From positions 1 through 60,114 of the forward strand of contig JALHRL010000024.1 of the NCBI GenBank assembly GCA_022841465.1: a DNA stretch of 60,114 nt, in the 5' to 3' direction. The stretch is from Bacteroidia bacterium (GTDB lineage: Bacteria; Bacteroidota; Bacteroidia; B-17B0; Aurantibacillaceae). Positions 7,450 through 16,448 of the stretch are shown here, piece by piece; the first letter of the stretch is position 1; each line of letters starts with the position of its first letter. The notes beneath the pieces are model-generated. The model was not told where the DNA came from. It made no database searches and was given only the letters and a program-made list of their open reading frames with translations. Made by a program: the position numbers and the translations under genes.

Positions 7450-8433
7450 TTGATTTACAACAACATACTCATTATTCAACCGGCGTTCATTGGTGACGCA
7501 ATTTTAGCATCTTGCCTAATAGAAAAAATGCACGAAGAATTTCCAAGTGCATCTATTAGCATATTAGTACGCAAAGGAAACGAAGGAATTTATGCCAATC
7601 ATCCTTTTCTGAAAGAAGTTTTAGTTTGGGATAAGAAAACGAATAAGTATAAAAATTTATTGCAGTTACTTTTTAAAATCAGGAAAAGTAAATTTGATTT
7701 GGTTATAAATTGCCATCGTTATGCCAGCTCCGGTTTTTTAACGGCCTTCTCCGGTGCCAATCATAAAGCGGGATTAAAGCAATCTGCCTTTTCATACATG
7801 TTAGATTATGCGCCAAAACATTCGTTTATTGTTGGGGAGCACGAAATTAATCGCTACCACAAATTGGTGGAAGATTTTGCAAGCAACAAAGTATTTAAAC
7901 CAAAAATTTATCCTACAGTAAACGATGAATTAGCAATTGAAAAATATACAAATGCAAATTATGTTTGTATGGCTCCATCATCGGTTTGGTTTACTAAACA
8001 ATTACCCAAACATAAATGGATTGAGTTGTGTAATTTAATTTCTGAAAACACAACTATTTATTTATTAGGGGCACCTTCAGATAAAAAATTAGCAGAAGAA
8101 ATAATTAGCGAATCAAAGCATAAGCAGGTAATAAATTTATGTGGACAGTTAACTTTATTGCAATCAACAGCATTAATGAAAAAGGCAAGAATGAATTATG
8201 TAAACGATAGTGCCCCCTTACATTTAGCTTCTGCAGTAAATGCACCTACTACTGCATTTTTTTGTTCAACCATAAAAGATTTTGGTTTTTATCCTTTATC
8301 GGATAGTAGTAAAATAGTAGATGCCGGTAAAATGGATTGTAGGCCTTGTGGATTGCATGGCTTTAATTCATGCCCTAAAAAACACTTTAATTGTGGCAAC
8401 TTTATTAAAATTGAACCAAATTTAGCCTCATAA
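7450..8433 (+). CDS. glycosyltransferase family 9 (heptosyltransferase-like)
   Basis: 327 residues. The N-terminus NILIIQPAFIGDAIL is the classical GT9 opening with the catalytic-loop Asp (GD), and the C-terminal donor-binding motif NDSAPLHLASA is present, followed by a Cys-rich tail (CRPCG ... CP ... C) typical of heptosyltransferase II relatives. It probably adds a heptose or other sugar to lipopolysaccharide core on the cytoplasmic face of the inner membrane. The only start that keeps the conserved N-terminus is TTG at 7450; the first in-frame ATG lies far inside the domain. It follows dapD by 10 bp. Confidence 0.88.
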   Translation: MIYNNILIIQPAFIGDAILASCLIEKMHEEFPSASISILVRKGNEGIYANHPFLKEVLVWDKKTNKYKNLLQLLFKIRKSKFDLVINCHRYASSGFLTAFSGANHKAGLKQSAFSYMLDYAPKHSFIVGEHEINRYHKLVEDFASNKVFKPKIYPTVNDELAIEKYTNANYVCMAPSSVWFTKQLPKHKWIELCNLISENTTIYLLGAPSDKKLAEEIISESKHKQVINLCGQLTLLQSTALMKKARMNYVNDSAPLHLASAVNAPTTAFFCSTIKDFGFYPLSDSSKIVDAGKMDCRPCGLHGFNSCPKKHFNCGNFIKIEPNLAS

Positions 8434-8619
8434 AATTCTTTAATTCACTCAATCAAAAGCATGTTTCACCCTTTTATAAGGCTTTTCACTCAATTTAACG
8501 TAAAAAATTGTATCTGATTATCAAATACTTACTTATAATGTTAACGTTATTTGAATTATTGGCGTAACTAATTTTTTTTGTTCAAGTTATAAAGTCTATA
8601 ACTACAAAAAACAGCTTCT

Positions 8620-9189
8620 ATGAGTTTCAATTCAAAATACCACCATTCTGCTGTTCAGTTGCAAGAAGAGCAAGTGATAATTGAAGCTGCGAAAACAAAC
8701 CCCGAACAATTTGCACCCCTGTATGATAAATACTACAAACAAATTTTCGGATACTTGTATCAAAGAATGGATTGCAAAGACACCGCTTTTGATTTAACAG
8801 CACAAGTGTTTTTAAAAGCATTAACAAACATAAACCGTTATGAATATAAAGGCGTACCGTTTGCAAGTTGGTTGTATCGTATTGCACACAGCGAATTAAT
8901 GCAAATGTTTAGAGATAAGAAAAACAAACGCGCTGTAAATGCAGACATTGGAGATTTACGCCATATATGCGAAGAAGTAGAAGAATTTTACTTAGAAGAA
9001 TACATTCCTGTTCTTAAAAAAGCAATTGCTGAATTAGACGGAGATGATCTTCAATTAGTAGAAATGCGCTTTTTTGAAAAAAGACCTTTTAAAGAAATTG
9101 GAGAAATATTAAATATAACAGAGAATAACGCCAAAGTAAGAATGTACCGCGTTTTAGAACGATTGAAAAAAGCCATTGTGGCAAAATAA
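8620..9189 (+). CDS. RNA polymerase sigma factor, sigma-70 family (ECF type)
   Basis: 189 residues. Region 2 is at about 32-100 (FAPLYDKYY ... FDLTAQVFLKAL ... PFASWLYRIAHSEL), region 4 at about 130-187, with the HTH VEMRFFEKRPFKEIGEIL. There is no region 1 or 3, hence the ECF group. It is followed 4 bp later by a large single-pass membrane protein that probably acts as its partner. The 186 bp upstream of the ATG is gene-free and AT-rich and probably holds the promoter, possibly autoregulated; no exact -7 box was found. Confidence 0.93.
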   Translation: MSFNSKYHHSAVQLQEEQVIIEAAKTNPEQFAPLYDKYYKQIFGYLYQRMDCKDTAFDLTAQVFLKALTNINRYEYKGVPFASWLYRIAHSELMQMFRDKKNKRAVNADIGDLRHICEEVEEFYLEEYIPVLKKAIAELDGDDLQLVEMRFFEKRPFKEIGEILNITENNAKVRMYRVLERLKKAIVAK

Positions 9190-9193
9190 AATT

Positions 9194-10954
9194 ATGCAAC
9201 CAAAATTTAACATCGACAGACCAAAGGTAAGCGACGAAGAGATTAACAAACACAAAGACTTTGATAAACTGGTCAAAGACTTTAAAGAACAAAGTATACA
9301 AAAAGCCAAATCTGATAAGAGTTGGTGGAAAAACAAATCCATTCAATACTCAGCAGTAATAGCAGGAATAACTGTTATTTGCACCGTTACTTACTTCTCA
9401 CTCTTTAATAATCAAACAAAAAAAACTGATGATAAAACAATTACTAAAAAAGAACAAAGCATAAAAAAACCCACACCAAGTAAATTTATAAACGAACCTT
9501 TTGAAAAAATAAAAGTTAATTACACTTCTTATAAGGTTAATAATAGTAAAGGTGCAGAAATTGTTCATCCTACTAATTCTAAAATTAAAATTCCCAAAAA
9601 CACTTTCGTAAATAAAAACGGACAAGAAATTGTTGGAGAAATAGAAATTTTATACCGCGAGATTCATGATCAGGCTGAAATTATTGCCAGTGGTGTACCC
9701 ATGTTGTATGATAGTGCCGGAACCAAATCGGTTTTTGAAAGCGCCGGTATGTTTGAAATAAAAGGAATGCAAAACGGCGAACCTGTTTTTATAAAACAAG
9801 ATAAACCCTTAACTGTTGAATTGGCCAGCAAACAACCCGAAGATAGATTTAATCAATATTACTTAGATACTACTGCAAAAAACTGGACCTATATTAAAAG
9901 AGATAATCCGGTTGCTCTAAAACTACCTGAAACTAAACACAGCGAAAGCAATGCACCCTTAGTAAAATTGGCAGAAAAATACGAGCTCGCAATTAACGCT
10001 ATACCAAAACGAATAGACAGCGTAAAAGTAGTTTACACAACTAAAATAAATAAACTTGAAAAACCAACACAACCTGCAAAACCAAACAAAACTGCAGGTA
10101 GGCCACAATTTGAGTTGGATGTTGATTATAAAGAATTCCCTGAATTAGCCGCATTTAAAAATGCCATGTTTGAAATTGGAAATGAAAACGAAAATTTTTC
10201 AAAAGATTTAATAAAAGTTACCTGGAGCAGTGCCGATATTTCAGAAGGACCTAAAAAGGGAATTAATTATTGGTTAACCCTTAAGTTAAGAGACAGAACA
10301 GAAAAGTTAGTTGTTTATCCGGTACTTAATGGTGTTGATTTTGAAACGGCATCAAAAAAGTACGAAGAAAAGTTTGATAAATACAAAACATTATTAGCCA
10401 AGCGCGAAGCAAATGAACAAAAATTAAAAGCAGAAATGGAAGCCAAACAAGCGGCTTATTTGGCACAACAAAAGAAATTACAAGATGAGTATGTGCGCGA
10501 GAAAGTACGCATTCAACAACAAATGACTTCAAGCATTAATTCTCAAATTAAATCAGGAGGAATAAGTGCTGCAGTTTCCAGAGTATTTACTGTTTTAAGT
10601 TTTGGTTTTTATAATTCAGATATTGGAAGACCATTGCCAAACGATAAAACCATTGAACCGATTTTTGTTCAAAATGGTGCAGAAAAAATTGAACCTTACT
10701 TAATCTACTTGGTAGAAACCAATAGAAACATGGTAATTACTTACAGCGGTTCAAGCTCCATTAAAATAAATATTCAACCCGGTTTACCTTATACCATGTG
10801 CATTGTTTCGGGTAAATCAGTTTACACGGTGAGTAAAGAAGAGTTTACAAAAGTAGCAAACGGAACAGGCACAACCTTTAATGTTACCAAACTGGGCGAC
10901 GAAATTACCGATATATACGAGTTAAAAAAGGCTATGGGAATAGGGCAGTCTTAG
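9194..10954 (+). CDS. large membrane-anchored partner of the ECF sigma factor, function unknown
   Basis: 586 residues from the ATG at 9194; a TTG at 9176 lies inside the sigma gene and is less likely. About 45 cytosolic residues, one membrane helix (about 51-71), then a periplasmic part. Residues about 100-230 read like the ZU5-like domain common in Bacteroidota hypothetical proteins (GAEIVHPTNSKIKIPKN, SAGMFEIKGM). A Lys/Glu/Gln-rich coiled coil follows (about 390-455) before a final beta-rich domain. Position after a sigma gene and topology fit an anti-sigma role, but no known anti-sigma motif is visible. That role is inference. Confidence 0.8.
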   Translation: MQPKFNIDRPKVSDEEINKHKDFDKLVKDFKEQSIQKAKSDKSWWKNKSIQYSAVIAGITVICTVTYFSLFNNQTKKTDDKTITKKEQSIKKPTPSKFINEPFEKIKVNYTSYKVNNSKGAEIVHPTNSKIKIPKNTFVNKNGQEIVGEIEILYREIHDQAEIIASGVPMLYDSAGTKSVFESAGMFEIKGMQNGEPVFIKQDKPLTVELASKQPEDRFNQYYLDTTAKNWTYIKRDNPVALKLPETKHSESNAPLVKLAEKYELAINAIPKRIDSVKVVYTTKINKLEKPTQPAKPNKTAGRPQFELDVDYKEFPELAAFKNAMFEIGNENENFSKDLIKVTWSSADISEGPKKGINYWLTLKLRDRTEKLVVYPVLNGVDFETASKKYEEKFDKYKTLLAKREANEQKLKAEMEAKQAAYLAQQKKLQDEYVREKVRIQQQMTSSINSQIKSGGISAAVSRVFTVLSFGFYNSDIGRPLPNDKTIEPIFVQNGAEKIEPYLIYLVETNRNMVITYSGSSSIKINIQPGLPYTMCIVSGKSVYTVSKEEFTKVANGTGTTFNVTKLGDEITDIYELKKAMGIGQS

Positions 10955-11002
10955 TAGAATTAAGATAGCAGTAGTAAGAAATGTGAAGTTTTAGAAGGAA
11001 GA

Positions 11003-11072
11003 AGTATGCAGTTGACAGTGGGCAGTTAAAAGTGCGCAGTAAGCGGTAGGCAGCAAGAAAAAGAAAGTATTG
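11003..11072. repeat. degenerate 7-bp tandem array 1
   Basis: Ten consecutive heptads: AGTATGC, AGTTGAC, AGTGGGC, AGTTAAA, AGTGCGC, AGTAAGC, GGTAGGC, AGCAAGA, AAAAGAA, AGTATTG. Most begin AGT or a one-base variant. The spacer from 10955 to 11128 holds no gene. The same heptads in the same order, lacking two, form array 2 at 11946-12022. Confidence 0.85.
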
Positions 11073-11128
11073 TTTAGAAGTTATATTGGGAAAGAAATCA
11101 AACGGACAATAATTTTATTATTTATTTC

Positions 11129-11929
11129 ATGAAAATAAAAATTGTAATTTTTTTAATTGTATTAATTTCACTTGTGTTATTTTCTTTTGATGCATTTATA
11201 AAAAAAGAATTTGTGCCTCCCGGAACAGTAAAAATTAATGATACGCTATTTGCCGATGTAACAGAAATAAGCAATAGTGCGTGGCGTGAATTTGAATTAT
11301 GGACAATAAATAAATTTGGAAAAAACTCTAAAGAGCATTTGGCGGCATTACCCGACACCCTTGTTTGGCGAAACGAGTATTCTTTTAATGAGCCTTATGT
11401 GATTTATTACTATAAACATCCAGGCTATAATCATTATCCTGTAGTAGGCATAAGCTACGAACAAGCATTGCTTTTTTGTAAGTGGAGATCAGAAAGAGTA
11501 AAGGAGTTTTGTTTAATTGGAAAAAAACACCTCAATGTAGAATTTCAGTATCGTTTACCTACCATAAAAGAATGGGAAAGTTTAACTTTTAATGGACAAT
11601 TTGAGTTTAGTAATGGTGGTAAAGACGATAAAGGATATATGAAAATGAATATTAAACGAGAAACAAATAAAAAGTTCAACAATGATAAGGTCTATGAAAG
11701 CGGAGGTGTTGATGTAACGGCCCCCGTAACTTCCTACAAGCCGAACATACACAAACTTTACAATATGATTGGTAATGTTGCTGAAATGGTTAATGAAAAA
11801 GGAATTAGTAAAGGCGGAGGATGGCTACATAATATGGAAGATTGTAGAGTAGGAAAAAGTATTTCTTACACAAAACCCGAATCGTGGTTAGGATTTAGGT
11901 GCGTATGTGTTGTGAAAAATGCGAAGTAA
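11129..11929 (+). CDS. SUMF1/formylglycine-generating-enzyme-like domain protein
   Basis: 266 residues with an N-terminal hydrophobic stretch (3-22), a signal peptide or anchor. FGE-sulfatase fold (PF03781) motifs: DVTEISNSAWREF near 40, PVVGISYEQALLFCKWRS near 105, YRLPTIKEWE near 140, GNVAEMV and GGGWLH near 220-235, and the terminal LGFRCV. The paired active-site cysteines of true formylglycine-generating enzyme are not present, so it is more likely a structural relative, as the gliding proteins GldJ and GldK are. No gld genes are nearby. The gene sits alone between two 7-bp-period arrays. Confidence 0.88.
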   Translation: MKIKIVIFLIVLISLVLFSFDAFIKKEFVPPGTVKINDTLFADVTEISNSAWREFELWTINKFGKNSKEHLAALPDTLVWRNEYSFNEPYVIYYYKHPGYNHYPVVGISYEQALLFCKWRSERVKEFCLIGKKHLNVEFQYRLPTIKEWESLTFNGQFEFSNGGKDDKGYMKMNIKRETNKKFNNDKVYESGGVDVTAPVTSYKPNIHKLYNMIGNVAEMVNEKGISKGGGWLHNMEDCRVGKSISYTKPESWLGFRCVCVVKNAK

Positions 11930-11945
11930 TTAGTGTGTATTTAGA

Positions 11946-12022
11946 AGTAGGAAGTTGACAGTGGGCAGTAAGCGGTAGGCAGCAAGAAACAAGAAACAAG
12001 AAACAAGAAACAAGAAGTGCTA
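11946..12022. repeat. degenerate 7-bp tandem array 2
   Basis: Eleven heptads: AGTAGGA, AGTTGAC, AGTGGGC, AGTAAGC, GGTAGGC, AGCAAGA, four times AACAAGA, AGTGCTA. Five heptads match array 1 in order; array 2 lacks the AGTTAAA-AGTGCGC pair and has instead expanded AACAAGA. It begins just after the SUMF1-like gene, in the same orientation as array 1. Confidence 0.88.
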
Positions 12023-12061
12023 GACGATGTTTATTAAAAACTAAACACTACTAACTAAAAA

Positions 12062-12688
12062 CTAATCATCTTCCAACATATACTTAGAGTTATAAATATC
12101 TCCAATTACAATCATTTTTTCTTCTAAAATTTCATTACCGTAGGCTTCTTTTAAAAATTCTAATGAATTAGCATCTGTTTTGTATTCGCTTAAAGGTTTT
12201 GGTTGTACTAACATAATACCAAGACTTGATTGATACATTTTGTATACAAATTCTGCATTATACAAATCCTCATTATTTAAGTTTAATTTATTATCGTAAT
12301 GATTTCCCAATTTGGCTTTCGCAAAAGTATGCATGGTTTTAATTACGTCTTCTGTTAATGCTTCGGCATCGTTTACACGTTTTATTTTATAGTCGTTTCC
12401 TTCAGACATTGCAATAAATTCATTCAAACTGCATTTGCTTACAGGTTCTGTGGCATGATAAACCATTTTTACTCCGTCTTCCGTAAATATTACGCCAACA
12501 TAATTAAAGTTTGTTTTACCATTTGGCAATAATGAGTTGCCGGTTGTTTTTTTGTTTTTAATAAAAATTACATCACCATCTGTTATTAATTTAAGTTTGC
12601 TATTTTCTCCTTGAGAAAATGAAACTCCTACTAATGCCAAAAATAAAATGGCACTTAGTATTGCTTTTATTAAACCGCTCTTCTTCAT
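12062..12688 (-). CDS. YiiX-like permuted NlpC/P60-fold protein, probably inactive
   Basis: 208 residues with a signal peptide (hydrophobic 8-24, ending VSFSQG). The fold signature of YiiX/YebB-type papain-like hydrolases (PF05708) is visible: LITDGDVIFI at 35-43, the segment around 60-67, KLGNHYD at 126-132 and EFVYKMYQSS at 146-155. The usual catalytic His of the (S/T)H-V-G strand is Tyr63 (NYVGV) and the usual catalytic Cys of the YC-S-E-F motif is Asn144 (YNAEF). Both nucleophile and base are therefore missing, which suggests a binding or scaffold role in the periplasm. Family assignment is by eye. Confidence 0.7.
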   Translation of the reverse strand: MKKSGLIKAILSAILFLALVGVSFSQGENSKLKLITDGDVIFIKNKKTTGNSLLPNGKTNFNYVGVIFTEDGVKMVYHATEPVSKCSLNEFIAMSEGNDYKIKRVNDAEALTEDVIKTMHTFAKAKLGNHYDNKLNLNNEDLYNAEFVYKMYQSSLGIMLVQPKPLSEYKTDANSLEFLKEAYGNEILEEKMIVIGDIYNSKYMLEDD

Positions 12689-12854
12689 GGCTCATGGGTT
12701 TTAATGGGTTCTCTTGTTTAGTTGTACGGCAGGTTTTAATAAAGGGTTGTTAAAATAGGCTGAATTTGTACCAATGCTACAATTATGCGTGACTAAACCA
12801 GTTTAAATGGGTATAAAAACCAATTAATTGTAGATGATTTGATGAAAATGAAGC

Positions 12855-14303
12855 CTAATTCGACTTTAAAAGTATAAAATTATGCAGCTGTAGCTCAATA
12901 ACAGCGTGATTTTCGAGCAATTTTAGTTTATTGGATTCAAAATTAGTCTTGGTACAAAGGTAATATTGCCGGTTTTGATTAATATCTAAACTAATAAAAT
13001 AGTATCTGGATAAATAAGGTTGTAACGACCAATTGCTTAGTAATTCGGGAGAACAATTAATAATTTCTTTTGTGGGTAACACTTTTCCAATTGCATGAAT
13101 GTCTTGTAACAAATCTTTTTCACGCGAAAACTTTCCAAAATTTAAAAAAGTAAATGCAATGGATCCTATTAAAATTAAATTAAAACTCCACTTTAAAACG
13201 TTTTGTGTTTTGTAATTATCTGAAAGCCGAGTAAACAAATAGTTTAAATCCTGAACCGAAAAAATAGCTAATCCAATTGCTAAATAGGGTAGTGCAGGAA
13301 CAAAGTAAAATCCTTTCTGTACAAGAGTGAAGGTTAATGGCAATATTCCACAAAAGGCAAGCGTAATAAATAAAATATGATGTTGGTTATTATTAATTTG
13401 AAATTTGTTTTTAAGGCTAAGTAATTTTAAAATTAGTGCAATTAAAAAGGGTACAATAGCTTCTAACAGCATTCGCCCAACTATATAAAAATGATTGTTG
13501 GTGGTTGGTACATCATTAACACGCTTTAATAAACGCAAGTAAAAGTAGTTGTATAACGATTGTTTTGCATCATTGTTTAGTAATAGCAAAAAGTAAATTC
13601 CAGATATGGCAAGCACCATTACTGTTAAATGAATGAACATTTTTTTTATAGAATATTTTAAATTATAAAAGCGGTAAACAACAGGAAATACCAATGGGAA
13701 TAGAGCAGGTAAGCCTTTAGTTAAACTCCCCATAAATATAAAAATTCCGGCAATTACAACATATAGTAATTCATTTTTATTGTTTGTGTGAAATGCTTTC
13801 CATTGAAAAATTACAGCAGTTAACATAAAAATACTTACAGTGTTTTCAATCATATTGTTACTATAACTCCAAAAACAAACAGGGATGCTAATCCACAGCA
13901 AAACAGCAAACCACGAGAATTTTTGAAGATCTTTGTTGCTTTCAAAAATGATTTCCCATAATTTTTTAATTAAGAAAATATTTAAAACCAAAACAAGTGC
14001 GGTATAAATCCGTTCGGTATAAATTCCGCTGCCCAATAATTTAAAAAACAATGCTTGTACTCCAAAAAACAATGGTGGTTGCTCGTGAAAGGAATCAGAT
14101 ATTCCCGCTAAATTATTATGACTAAAAACAGGGAACCAAAAGCTGCCAATGCCATTTGCCAAATTGTTAGATACGGCGGCGTATAAAACTCCGTCCATAA
14201 ACATGCCATCTTGTATTAAAACCGGTAAAGTTAATGCAATGCAAGCGGCTATTGTAAATATCCAAAAAGAAAAATGGAGGTTTAATTTTTCTTTTAGCAA
14301 CAT
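12855..14303 (-). CDS. glycosyltransferase family 39 / ArnT-like membrane protein
   Basis: 482 residues with about 11 hydrophobic segments. The first extracytoplasmic loop has the GT-C style acidic motif (FMDGVLYAAVSNNLANG, about 35-50) and a conserved HEQPPLFF at about 76-83, as in PMT/ArnT polyprenyl-phosphate-sugar transferases. It probably moves a sugar from a lipid carrier to an envelope acceptor on the periplasmic side of the inner membrane. It is the last gene of a six-gene minus-strand run, 3 bp after the inositol monophosphatase gene. Confidence 0.85.
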   Translation of the reverse strand: MLLKEKLNLHFSFWIFTIAACIALTLPVLIQDGMFMDGVLYAAVSNNLANGIGSFWFPVFSHNNLAGISDSFHEQPPLFFGVQALFFKLLGSGIYTERIYTALVLVLNIFLIKKLWEIIFESNKDLQKFSWFAVLLWISIPVCFWSYSNNMIENTVSIFMLTAVIFQWKAFHTNNKNELLYVVIAGIFIFMGSLTKGLPALFPLVFPVVYRFYNLKYSIKKMFIHLTVMVLAISGIYFLLLLNNDAKQSLYNYFYLRLLKRVNDVPTTNNHFYIVGRMLLEAIVPFLIALILKLLSLKNKFQINNNQHHILFITLAFCGILPLTFTLVQKGFYFVPALPYLAIGLAIFSVQDLNYLFTRLSDNYKTQNVLKWSFNLILIGSIAFTFLNFGKFSREKDLLQDIHAIGKVLPTKEIINCSPELLSNWSLQPYLSRYYFISLDINQNRQYYLCTKTNFESNKLKLLENHAVIELQLHNFILLKSN

Positions 14304-14306
14304 CTT

Positions 14307-15098
14307 TTAAAAATGTTTTTTTACTATTTCGGTAAATTCATCTTTTAAAATTGCATTGGTGCCAATAATTTGTTTCCCAAACAGCCAATTATCTCCATTT
14401 GTAAAATCGGTAATAGTTCCACCTGCTTCTTTAACAATAAGAGCACCTGCTGCTACATCCCAAGGACTTAAATTATACTCAAAAAAAACATCTACTCTTC
14501 CGCAAGCTAAGTAACATAAATCGGCTGCCGCCGCCCCAATTCTTCTAATGCCGTGGGTTTTATGCATTAGATCACGTAAAATATTTAAATAATTTTCTTG
14601 ATAAGTGAAATTATAAATAGGGAATCCGGTTGCAATTAAACTGTCGCCCAATACATTTGATTTGGAAACTGAAATGGGTTTACCGTTTAAAAAAGCACCA
14701 CCATTTTTTGTTGCATAAAAACATTCGCTATTATTTACTTCAATCACTACACCAACTAAAACTTCGCCTAAGTGTTCTAAACCTATACTAACAGCGTAAC
14801 ACGGTATTCCGTGAATAAAATTAGTAGTTCCATCTAATGGGTCAACAATCCAATTGTAATCTTTTTTTCCGCTTTTAGAATTTTCTTCAACAATAAAACC
14901 GGCTTCGGGTACAATTTTAGCCAACTCCTCCACAATCATTTTCTCGGCTGTTTTATCTACATAACTCACCAAATCGTTTAAACCTTTTTTCTCTACCTTA
15001 TCTAAAGTAAAAGTTGTACGTTCTGTTCTAATAAATTCTGCAGCAGTGTTTGCTACTTTTATAATCTCGTTTTGTATTTCAATTAAGTTTAATTGCAT
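14307..15098 (-). CDS. inositol monophosphatase family protein (SuhB-like)
   Basis: 263 residues, standard for the family. Metal-binding residues are visible: E71-E72 in VEENSKSG, DPLDGTTNF at 86-94, and WDVAAGALIVKEAGG in the C-terminal third with the catalytic Asp. It hydrolyses myo-inositol-1-phosphate or a related sugar phosphate with Mg2+; in some bacteria the homologue SuhB also acts in rRNA transcription complexes, which cannot be judged here. It starts 1 bp after pyrC and ends 3 bp before the GT39 gene. Confidence 0.93.
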   Translation of the reverse strand: MQLNLIEIQNEIIKVANTAAEFIRTERTTFTLDKVEKKGLNDLVSYVDKTAEKMIVEELAKIVPEAGFIVEENSKSGKKDYNWIVDPLDGTTNFIHGIPCYAVSIGLEHLGEVLVGVVIEVNNSECFYATKNGGAFLNGKPISVSKSNVLGDSLIATGFPIYNFTYQENYLNILRDLMHKTHGIRRIGAAAADLCYLACGRVDVFFEYNLSPWDVAAGALIVKEAGGTITDFTNGDNWLFGKQIIGTNAILKDEFTEIVKKHF

Positions 15099-15099
15099 T

Positions 15100-16437
15100 T
15101 TATTTGCGATTAAATAACAAACGTTGTCCTAATGAATTTTCATTAATAATTCCGTTATCGTACACTAAATTACCGTTAACAAACGTTTTACTAATGCTGC
15201 TTTTAAACGTGTGTCCTTCAAACGGACTCCAGCCGCATTTATAAAGCAAACTCTTTTTAGTTACTTCAGTTGGTTTATTTAAATCAAACAATACTAAATC
15301 GGCTGCATAACCCTCACGAATGTATCCACGATTTTCTATTTTAAATAAATCAGCTACATTATGACACATTTTTTTCGCTATCATTTCTAAAGAAATTTTT
15401 TTGTCGTGATAAAAATCCAACATAGCCAATACACCATGTTGAACTAAAGGGCCACCACTTGGTGCTTTTAAATAAGATTGGTTTTTTTCCTCAATGGTGT
15501 GCGGGGCATGGTCGGTAGCAATAACATCTAACGTTCCATCTAACATGGCTTCAAAAAGTTTATCCCGGTCGTACGCAGTTTTAACAGAAGGGTTCCATTT
15601 TATAAAATTACCTTTTGTTTTATAATCTTCATCACTAAACCACAAATGATGAATGCACACTTCAGAAGTTATACGTTTTTCTTTTAAAGGAATTTTATTG
15701 GTAAACAAACTTAATTCTTTTGCTGTTGAAATATGAAACACATGCAAACGGGTATTGTGTTTTTTTGCCAGATTAACAGCGTAAGACGATGATTTATAAC
15801 AAGCCTCATCATCACGAATAATAGGGTGGAAGTATGTTGGAATATCTTCACCATATTCTTCCATTATTTTCTTTTGTTTTTCTTTAATCATTACATCATC
15901 TTCGCAATGTGTAACTATAATTGCATCAACTTTAGAAAAAACATTGTCTAAGGTTTTCAAATTATCTACCAGCATATTTCCGGTAGAGGAACCCATAAAT
16001 ATTTTAACGCCTGCTACTTTAGAGTAATCAACTTTTAATAGTTCTTCTAAATTATCATTGGTTGTTCCCATTAAAAACGAATAATTGGCTAATGAGCATT
16101 GCGCCGCACGTGTGTATTTTTTTTCTAATTCTTCTTGTGTAATTGCCGGTGGGTTGGTATTGGGTTGTTCCATAAAACTGGTTACCCCACCTGCTACAGC
16201 GGCCTTTGCTTCCGTATAAATCTCCCCCTTGTGAGTTAAGCCCGGTTCACGAAAATGAACCTGATCGTCAATTGCTCCGGGCATTAAATGTAAACCCTGT
16301 GCATCAATTTCTTTTGCATTAACATGGTTGTCAATAACCCTATCAATTTTAGAAATAATTCCATTTTCAATTAGTAAATCGCTATTAAACAATTCACCTT
16401 CGTTAGTAATTGTTGCGTTTTTTATTAAGTGTTTCAT
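15100..16437 (-). CDS. pyrC: dihydroorotase
   Basis: 445 residues, a class I dihydroorotase-type amidohydrolase. Motifs: DDQVHFREPG at 57-66, the GG(V/A)TSF segment near 88, a Lys expected to be carboxylated in VKIFMGSS, paired His in the middle, and ATDHAPHT near 310. The first His of the usual D-x-H-x-H-x-R is Gln here; I recall the same variant in other Bacteroidota dihydroorotases. It closes N-carbamoyl-aspartate to dihydroorotate in pyrimidine synthesis. It lies 11 bp after the LptF/G permease gene in a shared run. Confidence 0.93.
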   Translation of the reverse strand: MKHLIKNATITNEGELFNSDLLIENGIISKIDRVIDNHVNAKEIDAQGLHLMPGAIDDQVHFREPGLTHKGEIYTEAKAAVAGGVTSFMEQPNTNPPAITQEELEKKYTRAAQCSLANYSFLMGTTNDNLEELLKVDYSKVAGVKIFMGSSTGNMLVDNLKTLDNVFSKVDAIIVTHCEDDVMIKEKQKKIMEEYGEDIPTYFHPIIRDDEACYKSSSYAVNLAKKHNTRLHVFHISTAKELSLFTNKIPLKEKRITSEVCIHHLWFSDEDYKTKGNFIKWNPSVKTAYDRDKLFEAMLDGTLDVIATDHAPHTIEEKNQSYLKAPSGGPLVQHGVLAMLDFYHDKKISLEMIAKKMCHNVADLFKIENRGYIREGYAADLVLFDLNKPTEVTKKSLLYKCGWSPFEGHTFKSSISKTFVNGNLVYDNGIINENSLGQRLLFNRK

Positions 16438-16448
16438 AGTATAAAAAA

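Noticed and set aside
9176-9193. TTG start for the sigma-linked membrane protein
   Set aside because: It lies within the sigma gene end and adds six residues only; the ATG at 9194 has a normal 4-bp gap after the sigma stop.
11946-12022. Tandem array considered as CRISPR
   Set aside because: Units of 7 bp without spacers and no cas genes; it is a short tandem repeat.
15100-16437. Gln in place of the first metal-binding His in dihydroorotase
   Set aside because: DDQVHFREPG is a known form in Bacteroidota, to my recollection; all other motifs are intact.
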